NCBI RefSeq assembly: GCF_000429645.1
Contig: NZ_KE386935.1
Coordinates: forward strand, 56,402-120,401
DNA from: Niveispirillum irakense DSM 11586
GTDB lineage: Bacteria; Pseudomonadota; Alphaproteobacteria; Azospirillales; Azospirillaceae
DNA length: 64,000 nt
Direction of reading: 5' to 3'
Position numbers and translations under genes: made by a program. Within the stretch, counting starts at the first letter, position 1. The number at the start of each line of letters is the position of its first letter. Below the pieces are notes generated by a model. That model worked only from the letters and a program-made list of their open reading frames with translations, was not told the origin of the DNA and did not search any database. Shown here one piece after another: positions 45,918-55,462 of the stretch.

Positions 45918-46811
45918 TCAGGGGATCAGAAAACGCCGCAGGTCCGGCACGGCGGTCGCCAGTTCTTCCGTCACGATGGTGGCGAACAGGTCGGCACCCG
46001 CGCGCCCCAGATGGGTATAATCGAAGGATAGTTTGGCCTGCCCCATCGGCTCCACCTTGGCATTGTCCTGCTGGGTGGGCTGTGCCGGGGGTGAGCTTGG
46101 GGCGCCGGGAACCGCCGGCTTTTGCGCCGGGATGGTCGTGCCCGTCAAGGCGGCGGCGGCCACTTCCGGTGGCGGGGGCATCTGGGCCAGCATATTCGCC
46201 TTGGTCGGCCCCATTTCCTGTATGGCGGCACGGCTGCGGGCATGCAGGTCAATCAATGGCGCGCCCATTTCCCTGGCAACCTTGCGGGCCGCCTCCGCCC
46301 AGGGCCCCAGATCGTCCTGTAATATCCCGTCGCGGAACTGCCGCCGGGTCAAAGGCGTCACCAACACCGGCACGGCGCCGGCGGCGCGCACCTCTTCCAC
46401 ATATTTGCGCAGATTGACGGGAAATTCCGTTGCCAGGTCAGTGGACCGGCCGGGCTTGCCCGGCTGGTCATTATGGCCGAACTGGATCAGGACATAGGTC
46501 TTGGCAAAACCTTCCGGCCGCATTTCCTGCAATGCGACATCCCAGGATTTTTCCGCCCAATAGCTGCCGGAACTGCGTCCACCCTTGGCGAGATTGACGC
46601 AGGCCACGGCAGAAGTGACGTGATAGCCGCAGAAGCTCGGCCCCCATCCGCCCTGCACCGCCACCGTGCTGTCACCCACCAGCACTATCTTGGCCATGCG
46701 GGGCATCTCAGTGGCGACGGGGATGTCCTTCTGCGTCTGCGCGGCAGCGTAGCCCGGCAGGGCCGTCAACAAAGCGGCAAACAGCATGGTCCGCTTAAGA
46801 GAACCCATCAT
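45918..46811 (-). CDS. Secreted SGNH-family rhamnogalacturonan acetylesterase
   Basis: A 297-residue exported esterase of the SGNH/GDSL fold, expected to remove acetyl groups from rhamnogalacturonan I (CE12-like). The signal peptide ends near YAAAQT (about 24). Block I is VGDSTVA (Ser48), the block III Asn is in FGHND (Asn114), and the Asp/His pair is DYTH (Asp264, His267). A Pro/Ala/Gln-rich insertion (about 211-250) lies between the core and the catalytic Asp-His and is unusual for the family. AAGGAAG precedes the ATG. It follows GH95 by 15 bases, so the two are co-transcribed. Confidence 0.88.
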   Translation of the reverse strand: MMGSLKRTMLFAALLTALPGYAAAQTQKDIPVATEMPRMAKIVLVGDSTVAVQGGWGPSFCGYHVTSAVACVNLAKGGRSSGSYWAEKSWDVALQEMRPEGFAKTYVLIQFGHNDQPGKPGRSTDLATEFPVNLRKYVEEVRAAGAVPVLVTPLTRRQFRDGILQDDLGPWAEAARKVAREMGAPLIDLHARSRAAIQEMGPTKANMLAQMPPPPEVAAAALTGTTIPAQKPAVPGAPSSPPAQPTQQDNAKVEPMGQAKLSFDYTHLGRAGADLFATIVTEELATAVPDLRRFLIP

Positions 46812-46826
46812 CTTGGCTTCCTTATC

Positions 46827-49193
46827 TTATACTGTTTGCGCCACCAGACGGCCACCAGCCAGCCCAACGCGCACCGGTTGGTTCGGGCGCAGCACAAGGT
46901 CGATTACCTGATCACGATAGCGCAGCTTATGGCTGCCATTGATCCGGCTGCTCACCAGGGCATAGTCCAGGCGACCGCCGCGCCAACGCAGGCTGACATC
47001 CACCGCCCCGCGCGCCCGCAAACCATTTACCTGCCCATTTGGCCAGGCGCTGGGCAGGGACGGCAGCAGATGGATCACGTCCTTACGGCTGCGCAGTACC
47101 ATTTCCGTGATGCCAGATGTGCCGCCGAAATTGCCGTCAATCTGGAAGGGCGGATGGCTGTCAAACAGGTTGGGATAGGTGCGGTCCGGCTCCAGCAGCA
47201 GGCGCAGAACCTGATGTGCATGCTCCCCATCGCCCAGCCGCGCCCATAGATTGAGACGCCAGCCAATACCCCAGCCCGTCGCCTTATCACCCCGGATTTG
47301 CAGGGAGCGTTTGGCGGCAGCCGCCAGTTCCGGCGTCTCAAACGGGTCGATCTGGCCGGATGGGAACAGCCCATACAGATGGGACACATGGCGATGGTCC
47401 ATGGAGGGGGCTTCCATGTCCCAATCCTCAATCCATTCCTGCAACTGGCCAGCCTTGCCGATCCTATCCGGCGGCAGCCGGGCGCGCGTGCGCGCCACCT
47501 CGGCCCGGAAATCGGCATCCTTATCCAGGATTTCCGACGAGCGGATGCAGGCATCGAACAGGTCGCGCAGGATCTGGCTGTCCATGGCCGGCCCGGCCAC
47601 CAGACTGGACCCGAAAGGATGGGCATTTTCCGGCGACAAGGACGGGTTGGTGACCAGGAAGCCGGTCTTCTTATCCTCCACCAGCGTATCCAGGAAAAAT
47701 TCTGCCGCCCCCTTCATCAAGGGATAGGCTTCATCCAGGAAAGCCCGATCGCGGCTATAATCATAATGATCCCAGAGATGCAGGCACAGCCACGCCCCAC
47801 CCATGGGCCAGATGCCAAATTTGGCCCCGTCGATCGGACCTGTGGCGCGCCACAGGTCCGTATTGTGATGCACCATCCAGCCGCGCGCGCCATACATCAC
47901 CTTGGCCGTGCGGGCACCGGTGATGGATACATCCCGGATCAACTGGATCAGGGGCTTCACGCACTCGGCCAGATTGGTCGGCTCTGCCGGCCAATAATTC
48001 ATCTGGGTATTGATGTTGATCGTGTATTTGCTGCCCCAGGGCGGGTTCAGCTTGTCGTTCCATATGCCCTGCAGGTTCGCCGGCTGTGTGCCGGGGCGCG
48101 ATGAACAGATCAGCAGATACCGCCCGAACTGGTAATAGAGCGCCGCCAGTGCCGGATCGGTCAGGCTGGCGCTCTCCCGCACCCGCTGGTCGGTCGGCAG
48201 GCGTGCCGCCGGGCTGGTGCCCAGATCGATGGTGACGCGGCGGAACAGGTTACGATGGGACGCCAGATGGCTGGCCAGCATCTGGTCCCTTGTCTTGGCA
48301 GCGGCGGCATCGATATGGCCACGGGCAATGGCATCGGGATCGCCGGACACATCGTCAAACCGGCGATAGGACGTGGCCGCCGCGACCAGGATCACCACCT
48401 GATCCGCGCCGCGCACACTCAACCCTTTATCGCTGGCACCAACCTTGCCGCCAGAGGGCAGAACACGCGCCAGGGCGGTGAATTTCAAGGCCGGCTTGTT
48501 GCCATGCTGGCCCGTATTGGTCCCCCGCAGGGCCAGGATATCGTCGCCTTCCGCCACGGCCTTACCGGGTTGCGGGGTGGCAAAGGAAAGATCGACATTG
48601 ATCTGTCCGGGCTGGTCCGCTGTCAGCCGCATCACCAGCACCTGATCGACGGGGGAAATGAAACATTCCCGCATCATCCAGACATTGCCGGCGCGGAACC
48701 GGCTGCGCGCCACGGCCGTATCGAGATTGAGATCACGGTGATAATCGGTAACCGGCCCCAGGTCGGGAAAATCCAGCCACAGATCACCGACCGTCTGATA
48801 GGACATCTGCCGGATCGGCCGGGCCATCAGCTTCTGGCCCGCCAACTCCTGTGCCTCCAGATATTTGCCCGCTTCGATCAGGGCACGCACCTCGGGCAGG
48901 GCGGGAAGTGCGTCAGCATGGGTCGGATCATAGGGACCGCCGCCCCATAAAGTATCTTCGTTAAGCTGCAGCCGTTCCCGGCCGGTGCCGCCAAAAACCA
49001 TTGCACCCAGCCGACCATTGCCCAGCGGCAAGGCTTCCACCCATTCCTGGGCTGGCTTTTTGTACCACAGGGTCAGTGGATCATATTCATGCTCGTCAGG
49101 GCCAGCAGCCCATGCCGATGAGGAGAGATTGCTCGCCGCAAGGGTGGCCATACCCATGCCCTTCAGCGCCGCACGGCGGGTCCAGACTGCCAT
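46827..49193 (-). CDS. GH95 alpha-L-fucosidase / alpha-L-galactosidase
   Basis: A 788-residue inverting glycosidase of family 95, acting on terminal alpha-1,2-linked fucose or galactose in plant glycans. A Tat-type signal (TRRAALKGMGMATLAAS) opens the protein. The N-terminal beta domain contains LWYKKPAQEWVEALPLGNGRLGAMVFGG. The alpha/alpha barrel has INTQMNYWPAEPTNLAEC, where family Asn residues that activate water lie, and FQIDGNFGGTSGITEML-like sequence near 695-715. GGAGAAA precedes the ATG. A strong terminator hairpin separates it from the TonB receptor gene upstream, so its expression depends on read-through or a local promoter. Confidence 0.9.
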   Translation of the reverse strand: MAVWTRRAALKGMGMATLAASNLSSSAWAAGPDEHEYDPLTLWYKKPAQEWVEALPLGNGRLGAMVFGGTGRERLQLNEDTLWGGGPYDPTHADALPALPEVRALIEAGKYLEAQELAGQKLMARPIRQMSYQTVGDLWLDFPDLGPVTDYHRDLNLDTAVARSRFRAGNVWMMRECFISPVDQVLVMRLTADQPGQINVDLSFATPQPGKAVAEGDDILALRGTNTGQHGNKPALKFTALARVLPSGGKVGASDKGLSVRGADQVVILVAAATSYRRFDDVSGDPDAIARGHIDAAAAKTRDQMLASHLASHRNLFRRVTIDLGTSPAARLPTDQRVRESASLTDPALAALYYQFGRYLLICSSRPGTQPANLQGIWNDKLNPPWGSKYTININTQMNYWPAEPTNLAECVKPLIQLIRDVSITGARTAKVMYGARGWMVHHNTDLWRATGPIDGAKFGIWPMGGAWLCLHLWDHYDYSRDRAFLDEAYPLMKGAAEFFLDTLVEDKKTGFLVTNPSLSPENAHPFGSSLVAGPAMDSQILRDLFDACIRSSEILDKDADFRAEVARTRARLPPDRIGKAGQLQEWIEDWDMEAPSMDHRHVSHLYGLFPSGQIDPFETPELAAAAKRSLQIRGDKATGWGIGWRLNLWARLGDGEHAHQVLRLLLEPDRTYPNLFDSHPPFQIDGNFGGTSGITEMVLRSRKDVIHLLPSLPSAWPNGQVNGLRARGAVDVSLRWRGGRLDYALVSSRINGSHKLRYRDQVIDLVLRPNQPVRVGLAGGRLVAQTV

Positions 49194-49209
49194 TGAATTT
49201 CTCCGTTTT

Positions 49210-49249
49210 ATAAAAAAACGGCACGGGAACTGTTAGCCCCCGTGCCGTT
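49210..49249 (-). terminator. Terminator/attenuator between TonB receptor and GH95
   Basis: On the minus strand AACGGCACGGG and CCCGTGCCGTT pair perfectly (11 bases, 11-base loop) and are followed directly by a run of seven T. It ends the receptor transcript 12 bases after its stop codon, while the GH95 ribosome site lies only a few bases beyond it. Partial read-through would lower GH95 and esterase expression relative to the receptor. Confidence 0.85.
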
Positions 49250-49261
49250 ACCTGTCTGACG

Positions 49262-52200
49262 TCAGAACCGGACGCGCGTACCCAGGCGATAGATACGGCC
49301 GGAGCTGGCATATTGGGTCGTCGCACCCTGCCCCGCATAGGCATAGCGGTCGCTGGTCTGGTTGGTGAGGTTCAAGCCCTCACCCGTCACCGTCACCCAC
49401 TCGTTGATCTTGTAGCTGACAGATGTGTCCACATTCGTGGTCGACCGGCTGAAAACAAAATCGTTGATCAGCGGGCTATCACACGCCGTCCCCTGCGTCG
49501 CCGGATTGGCTGGCAGGGTTGACAGGCCCGGGCTGCAAGAGCCCGATGCGATGGGATAAGCGGTGCTGTAGCCTTTGCGGTGGGCCACGGACACACGCGC
49601 CCGGAACCCTTCATCTTCATAATAGAGCGTGGCGTTGATGGCGTCCGGCGACACGTTCTGGAAGGGGGCCTTGGCCGTCGTCGCCGCCTTGGTGTCGGTA
49701 CCCGGCTCAAGGATATAGTTCAACTCACTCTTGATATGGGTATAATTGACCTGAGTGCCGAAATTCTGGAAGAAGCTGGGCAGGAAATCGAAGTCCATCT
49801 GGAAGCCGATTTCAAAGCCACGCAGATAGCCACCGGGCGCATCACGATATTGGCGCGCGGTGAAATCATAATTACCGTCCAGATAGGCAAGCTGCTGGAG
49901 GTTGGTGAAGCCAGCACGCACAGCCGCAATGCCGTCAGCATCCAGGAAGTCGGCCAGTTTGGAAGAGTAAAGGACGGTCTGCGGGAAGCTGGAGATATCC
50001 TTGTTGAAACCAGCGACGGAAAGCACGGCACCTTCGCGGAAGTACCATTCCACGCTGACATCGATATTGTCAGAGCGGAAGGGCTTCAGCTTCGGATTGC
50101 CAATCGTCAACGTAGCGCCGGTCGTATCGCCCGTGCTCGGCACTGACAGCGACGTGATGGTCGGGGACAGGTTGCCCAGAAGCGGCCGCGCCATGGCCTT
50201 GGACGCACCAAAACGCAGCAACAGGTCTTCAACCGGCTCATAGACCAAGTTGACCGAGGGCAGTACGTCGGTATACCGGTTGGAACCCTTCAGTTCCCGG
50301 CCACTGGTCGCCGTGCCAATGGATTCCACATCCGTGATGGCAACGCGGGTACCGATATTGCCACGGAACGGATTGCCGAACAGGGTCACATCCCAATCGC
50401 CCTGCACATAGAAGCCAGTATCGCGTTCGGTGACGCTGAAATTCTCACGACCGCCATTGCGCTTGCTGCTCAGGCGCCAATCGCCCCATTTATTGACGCA
50501 GTCACAGGTGAAGTCGAACAACTCGTCAAACGCTTCAATGTTGGGGGCAACGAAACTGGTCAAGGTGCCTTCCGGCACTTTCAGGCCCTGGCCAAAGTCG
50601 ATAACCTTTGAAACGCTCTCCGTCGTAACCCCAGCCTCTTTCAAGGTCGGGTTCAGGAGGTCGTTGTTGCGCTGGTAATATATTGTATCGAAGGAATATT
50701 CCCGATAGTTCCCGCCGAAGCCCAGCTTGTATTCCGGCGTCACTTCCCAATCGAAATCAACCTTGGCCTGCTTATAGGTGTTCTCCACCTCACGGCGATA
50801 ATGCCGGATACCGGAGAAGCCTTTGACCACCTCCCAGTTAGTTGGGTCAGCGGCATCAAACCCGAAATCGATCACGGGCATAGAGCCACCGCCACGCTCG
50901 TCATAGACGAACTGGCCTTGGCTATCCATGCGGTTAAATTCTACAAGCAAACCCTGGTGCTTGTTCACAGACTTCGACATGCCGGCGATAACCTGCGCAC
51001 GGAATGTATCGCTGAATTCATGTTCGATATCGATCGAACCCTGCTGGAACTCCGTCGTATAGCTGCCTCGGTCGGCAGCAGACCGAAAATCAACATTCTG
51101 CATTACCAGATAGTCAGCCAAGCCATTGGTGACATTGGCATCCAGCACCTTCACCGCCGGACGGCCCATCAAGGCGCCACGGAAGGCCAAGCGGTTGCTG
51201 GACGGGATGTACCCAACCGAATTGGGATTGTTGTAATAATCATAGGGATCGAGATTGAAGGGATTGGTCGAGAAAATATTGGCATTGGCGGGGTCATTGG
51301 CTGTCAGCGCACCAGGCACCAAAGCCGACGGCGCCAGAACCGACCCGACCAGACGCCCATTGCGATCCAAGGCCGTGCTGAAGGCCGGCGTGTTGCCATA
51401 AAGCTGCTGGCCGCAATCCTGCTCCGGCACCAGATCGCTGCCGGCATTGGGGACGCAGAGACCGGGATAGAGATTGCGTGCCGCCACCGGCGTCAGATTG
51501 TTGGCGGCGGTATTATAGGTGGCATTGGTGTTGTTGCGGTTCAGCCCGACGCTGGAGACCTGATAATAGGTACTTTCATTTTCCAGGCGGGAATAAACGC
51601 CATCGACGCTTACCCGCGTGCGTTCGCCAATGTCCCACTGGAAAGAACCGGTCAGTCCCAGACGCTCCGTCTTCACATCCTGCTGTTCGATGGAAGCCAG
51701 GGCCGGGATGCGCACCAGGCTGTCATTCAAGCGGCCGCTGGTGCTGAATTCTGACGGATAGAGCTTGGCATAGGCATCCGGGTTGGAGCCTGTCAGGGCG
51801 GCAATGGCTTCGGGGTTGGTAATGACAGAGCCGAAGCTGGTCCCGGTCGGCGCAGCGAAACCGGCGCGCTGTGGGTTTTCGTTTCCAGCCCACTGGCTGC
51901 CACGATAAAGATAATCGGACTGGCCGGGCTGACGCCGATACTGGTCCAACTCGTTCTTGGACTTGCTGTAGGCACCGGACAGCAGGATGCCCATCTTGTT
52001 CTCGTTGAACAGATGGGAAATCAGGCCGGCCGCGCGGGGACTGAATTTCTTACTGTTCTCCTGATAGCTGCTCTCCACCGACATGGCGACCGTATCCTTC
52101 TTGTAATCGAAGGGACGGCCTGTCTGCAGGTCAATGGTGGCGCCAAGGGAGCCTTCATCGGTTTCCGCAGAAGCACTTTTCTGAACCTTAAGGGAGGAGA

Positions 52201-52672
52201 ACAGCTCCGACGCGAAGGTATTATAATCAAAGGCGCGGCTGCGGTTGGAACTGGTGCCGCTATCGTTGGAACCGGCGGTAGAGAGTGCTTCCAAGCCATT
52301 CAGGCGCGTGCGGTTGAAATCACCCCCCAGACCGCGCACCGTGATGGTGCGGCCTTCGCCATTGTCGCGGTCGATGGAGACACCAGGCAAACGCTGAAGC
52401 GATTCCGCGAGGTTATTGTCAGGGAAATCAGCGATATCCTCGGCATTGATCGCGTCGATCTGCTCATTCGCCAGCTTCTTTTCCGACAAGGCGGAGCGCA
52501 GCGAGGCGCGATAGCCGGTGACGATGATCTCGTCCAGGGCTTCATCACCCGCAGCGCCACCCTGGATCTGGGCCTGCGCCATGGCCGATGGCGCGCCCAG
52601 CGCCAGGCCGCTGGTGATGGCCAATACCGACGCCACGGTGCGCATCGGCAAACGGCTGATCTTCTTTTTCAT
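49262..52672 (-). CDS. Giant TonB-dependent receptor of the pectin locus (TIGR01782 type)
   Basis: A 1136-residue outer-membrane receptor. The signal peptide ends near SAMAQA (about residue 33). The TonB-box-like DEIIVTGYRASLRSAL is followed by the plug motifs DFPDNNLAESLQRLPGVSIDRDNGEGRTITVRGLG, diagnostic of the Caulobacter/Xanthomonas oligosaccharide receptors. The barrel is longer than in the receptor at 3091 and ends in GTRVRF. GGAGAAG lies before the ATG. It sits between pectin methylesterase upstream (39-base gap) and GH95 downstream, so import of rhamnogalacturonan- or homogalacturonan-derived oligosaccharides is the likely job. Confidence 0.92.
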   Translation of the reverse strand: MKKKISRLPMRTVASVLAITSGLALGAPSAMAQAQIQGGAAGDEALDEIIVTGYRASLRSALSEKKLANEQIDAINAEDIADFPDNNLAESLQRLPGVSIDRDNGEGRTITVRGLGGDFNRTRLNGLEALSTAGSNDSGTSSNRSRAFDYNTFASELFSSLKVQKSASAETDEGSLGATIDLQTGRPFDYKKDTVAMSVESSYQENSKKFSPRAAGLISHLFNENKMGILLSGAYSKSKNELDQYRRQPGQSDYLYRGSQWAGNENPQRAGFAAPTGTSFGSVITNPEAIAALTGSNPDAYAKLYPSEFSTSGRLNDSLVRIPALASIEQQDVKTERLGLTGSFQWDIGERTRVSVDGVYSRLENESTYYQVSSVGLNRNNTNATYNTAANNLTPVAARNLYPGLCVPNAGSDLVPEQDCGQQLYGNTPAFSTALDRNGRLVGSVLAPSALVPGALTANDPANANIFSTNPFNLDPYDYYNNPNSVGYIPSSNRLAFRGALMGRPAVKVLDANVTNGLADYLVMQNVDFRSAADRGSYTTEFQQGSIDIEHEFSDTFRAQVIAGMSKSVNKHQGLLVEFNRMDSQGQFVYDERGGGSMPVIDFGFDAADPTNWEVVKGFSGIRHYRREVENTYKQAKVDFDWEVTPEYKLGFGGNYREYSFDTIYYQRNNDLLNPTLKEAGVTTESVSKVIDFGQGLKVPEGTLTSFVAPNIEAFDELFDFTCDCVNKWGDWRLSSKRNGGRENFSVTERDTGFYVQGDWDVTLFGNPFRGNIGTRVAITDVESIGTATSGRELKGSNRYTDVLPSVNLVYEPVEDLLLRFGASKAMARPLLGNLSPTITSLSVPSTGDTTGATLTIGNPKLKPFRSDNIDVSVEWYFREGAVLSVAGFNKDISSFPQTVLYSSKLADFLDADGIAAVRAGFTNLQQLAYLDGNYDFTARQYRDAPGGYLRGFEIGFQMDFDFLPSFFQNFGTQVNYTHIKSELNYILEPGTDTKAATTAKAPFQNVSPDAINATLYYEDEGFRARVSVAHRKGYSTAYPIASGSCSPGLSTLPANPATQGTACDSPLINDFVFSRSTTNVDTSVSYKINEWVTVTGEGLNLTNQTSDRYAYAGQGATTQYASSGRIYRLGTRVRF

Positions 52673-52711
52673 TTGTCTTCTCCTCCCAATGACGGGGCAG
52701 GTGACCGGTCT

Positions 52712-53776
52712 TCACGCCGGTTCCCAATCGCCCCGAACTGCCTTCTCGGTGAAAATGCTCAAGTCCGCGTCCGCAAGAATGCGGCGCGTATCGGCGGCGG
52801 GCCCCTTGCCGGGTCCGCGCGTTCCATGTTCGAAGAACCGCGCCTCCTGTGGTGTCAGGTAGGTGCGGACACCCTCCGGGTTCGTGTAGCCCATGGAGGT
52901 CCAGCCATCGGGATGGATGTGCCCATCCATCCAGCAATCGAGAAAGGCGGCGGCGCCCAGCAATTGCATGTTGCCGCCGGCCCGCCAGGGACGCCCCAGA
53001 TAGGTGGAATGGTCGGGCACACCTGCTTCCCGCGTCAGCCGGCAATCGCGAAAGACAAAGCCCAGCTTCTGGTCCTGATGCGTACTGGGGGCCGCCACAA
53101 AACCCTGGATCCCTTCCTCGGCCCGCCAGCGGGATCGGATTTCGCATCGACGGATCAGGGCAGCGGCGCCGCCGAAGATAAAATCAACACTGCCGGCGAT
53201 CAGGCTGTCTTCGATCAGAACCCGCCCGCTTTGCAGATAAAGACTATCCTGGTGACCCATCACCTCTACATTGCGCAGCCAGGACCGGTCCGCCCCGCGC
53301 CCCAGCGCCAGGGCCACCGCCTGCGCGCCATTCACCAGCGGCTGACGCTGATTGGCGATATAATCGAAATGGTTGCGGAAACTGATGCCGCTGGCGCGGA
53401 AATCAGGTGCCTCCACCAAAACAGAGGAAGAACCATAGGTGCCCCAGGTGCCGCCCCCCGGTTTCGGGGCACCGGACGCGTCACCATGGGTCAGGATCGT
53501 GCGCCCCGCCCCAGCACCGCTCAGCCAGACATGGGCACGGCGGATATGCAGCTTTTCATCCCAAAGCCCTTCCCCGATCCGAATATGCCAGGGCTGGTCA
53601 TTATCGGGGGCGGCAGCGAGAGCAGCGGCGACACTGGTGAATGATCCTGCTGCTCCTTTCTTCTCCACAATCGCATCAACCGGCTTACCGGTCAGAATGG
53701 ACGCGTGGACAGGCATGGCGGCCGCAAGGGACACGCCAACCATAAACACGCGCCGGGTGAAGGCAGCCGCCGGCAT
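52712..53776 (-). CDS. Secreted pectin methylesterase (CE8)
   Basis: A 354-residue pectinesterase that removes methyl groups from homogalacturonan, giving substrate for pectate lyase. A Tat-like signal (FTRRVFMVGVSLAAAMPVHA) lies at the N-terminus. The right-handed beta-helix carries the catalytic Asp residues of GHQDSLY (Asp177) and SVDFIFGGA (Asp198), and the YLGRPW Arg. I chose ATG 53776 because it places the twin Arg near the N-terminus; ATG 53818 is possible. A CCGG-type operator lies about 290 bases upstream (54065). It is probably the first gene of a pme-TonB-(GH95-esterase) unit. Confidence 0.88.
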   Translation of the reverse strand: MPAAAFTRRVFMVGVSLAAAMPVHASILTGKPVDAIVEKKGAAGSFTSVAAALAAAPDNDQPWHIRIGEGLWDEKLHIRRAHVWLSGAGAGRTILTHGDASGAPKPGGGTWGTYGSSSVLVEAPDFRASGISFRNHFDYIANQRQPLVNGAQAVALALGRGADRSWLRNVEVMGHQDSLYLQSGRVLIEDSLIAGSVDFIFGGAAALIRRCEIRSRWRAEEGIQGFVAAPSTHQDQKLGFVFRDCRLTREAGVPDHSTYLGRPWRAGGNMQLLGAAAFLDCWMDGHIHPDGWTSMGYTNPEGVRTYLTPQEARFFEHGTRGPGKGPAADTRRILADADLSIFTEKAVRGDWEPA

Positions 53777-54064
53777 CCCGCTGGCTTCCGCCTGGAACGG
53801 CACATTATCCGCCCGCATTGCTGGCGTTAAATGACCTTAGGTCGCGTGGACACCAGGCCGCGCGCCTGCGGCCCTCTGTGCCTGCCACAATGTACGGAGT
53901 TCACGTCCCATCATGTACTTCTCCCCCTTTTATAAGGGCAGGGAACGGAAAAGGCGCGGCCCTTCCCACCCCCAATAGCCTTACGGCCACCCCTTCATTC
54001 CGCCGATCCAGCGTTGCTGGTTTTAACCGGTGAAAATATTCTTAAGTGCAACGATATGTCTTTG

Positions 54065-54078
54065 TGCTACCGGTGTCA
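54065..54078. promoter_or_regulatory. CCGG-centred operator-like site upstream of pectinesterase
   Basis: TGCTACCGGTGTCA matches 12 of 14 bases of the perfect palindrome at 57240-57253. It lies in the 271-base gap between the pectate lyase stop (54090) and the pectinesterase start, so it would control the pectinesterase-receptor unit. No other feature is evident in that gap. Confidence 0.5.
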
Positions 54079-54089
54079 ACACCGTTAAA

Positions 54090-55460
54090 TTACGGATTGC
54101 CAGTGTTTTGGTTAGCGGTAACAGCCAAAGACGCAAGCCAATCCTCCAGATGGGTATAACCGTCGTCATTCCGGTCCAGCGCCCCATCCCTGGGATCCTG
54201 CGGGTCCAGCCTGTTACGGCGTTCCCACTCATCGGGCATGCCGTCGCCATCCGTATCCAGCCAGGGTGTTCCTGCCGGCAGGTCCGGCCAGCCACCGATA
54301 TCGGCCTGACTATCGATCTGCCGTCCGTTGCGATGCAGGACAGACGCCACAACACGGGCATCCACCGGATCGCGATAACGGGACGCGCCGGCCTGTTGGA
54401 GAACCCGATGCAGGCTGGCTTCCGCCGGCTCCGCCGCAACGCGCGGCATCTCCAGCGGTATCTTGCGCCGTGTCGCCTCAATCCCCGTCACCAGGCTCCA
54501 GGGATCGGCCGGAATGGCCCCATTCATGCTGTTGCCGGCGAAATAAAGGCTGGCGCGCGGGTTTGCTTCATCGAACGCCACATTCCCTTCCGAATTGGGG
54601 CCGGCAATGTAGCTGTTATCGATGAAATCATAATGCACGAAGGAGGCTTTAGGCCCTTTATCGGCATTATAGCCTGAATATTTACCGCCCCAATTATAGA
54701 AGACATTGGAACGGAATTCGTAGAAAGCCCCTTTTTCATCGCGCGGCGGCATCACCGTATTACCCGGACGCGGCATGCGCGCATGGTGATGGGCCCAGAG
54801 ATTGTGATGGAAGCTCATCTTCGACCCCAGCCCGCCCCGCAGCAGGGAGCCATAGCCGTGGGCTCCCTTGGCGTGCAGCGACTGGTTCAGGGATTCGGAG
54901 ATGATGGACCATTGCACAGTGATGTCATGCGGCCCGTCTTCCACCTTCTTGTAGGTTGAGCCAACCGATAAGGATTCATCCACCGACCAGCTTGCCGAGA
55001 CATGATCGACAATGATCCGGTTGCCGCCGGTAATCTCAAAAGCGTCGGCTTCCACCTTGTTCTCATCGCCCAGCCGGGCACGGATATAGCGCACCACCAC
55101 ATCATCGGCATGGATGCGGAAGGGCTGGCCGCGCAGGGTGATGCCGCCGCCCGGTGCCGTCTGCCCGGCGATGGTGACAAGGCCATGGCGCACTGTCAGC
55201 GGCGTTTCCAGCCGGATCGTGCCCCCGATATCGAAAATAATGGTCCGTGGCCCCGCCGTTTGCACCGCCGCGCGGAGCGAGCCGGGACCGGCATCATTGA
55301 GATTGGTAACCCTCAGCACCGCCCCGCCGCGACCGCCCAGCGCCATCGCGCCTGCCCCTTCGGCACCGGGAAAGGCGGGGATGGCAGGCCCGGGGGCCGC
55401 ATTGACCCCCGGTGTCAATGCGGCCAACAGAATAGCTGTCGTCCAGATCGCGCCCTTCAT
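54090..55460 (-). CDS. Secreted pectate lyase with C-terminal calcium-binding-like repeat
   Basis: A 456-residue right-handed beta-helix lyase that cleaves polygalacturonate by beta-elimination. The signal peptide ends near PGVNAAPG. The helix core carries VVRYIRARLGDENKVEADAF, then IIVDHVSASWSVDESLS and the SFHHNLWAHHHARMPR stretch seen in pectate lyases. Near the C-terminus DTDGDGMPDEWE and LDRNDDGYTHLEDWL form EF-hand or thrombospondin-3-like calcium sites. ATG 55460 lies two bases past the GH43 stop; a GTG two codons earlier would overlap it. It is co-transcribed with GH43. Confidence 0.86.
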   Translation of the reverse strand: MKGAIWTTAILLAALTPGVNAAPGPAIPAFPGAEGAGAMALGGRGGAVLRVTNLNDAGPGSLRAAVQTAGPRTIIFDIGGTIRLETPLTVRHGLVTIAGQTAPGGGITLRGQPFRIHADDVVVRYIRARLGDENKVEADAFEITGGNRIIVDHVSASWSVDESLSVGSTYKKVEDGPHDITVQWSIISESLNQSLHAKGAHGYGSLLRGGLGSKMSFHHNLWAHHHARMPRPGNTVMPPRDEKGAFYEFRSNVFYNWGGKYSGYNADKGPKASFVHYDFIDNSYIAGPNSEGNVAFDEANPRASLYFAGNSMNGAIPADPWSLVTGIEATRRKIPLEMPRVAAEPAEASLHRVLQQAGASRYRDPVDARVVASVLHRNGRQIDSQADIGGWPDLPAGTPWLDTDGDGMPDEWERRNRLDPQDPRDGALDRNDDGYTHLEDWLASLAVTANQNTGNP

Positions 55461-55462
55461 GG

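Noticed and set aside
52703..52716. GACCGGTC near the pectinesterase stop as an operator
   Set aside because: It matches the motif at only about 8 of 14 positions and lies at the gene end rather than in a promoter gap.
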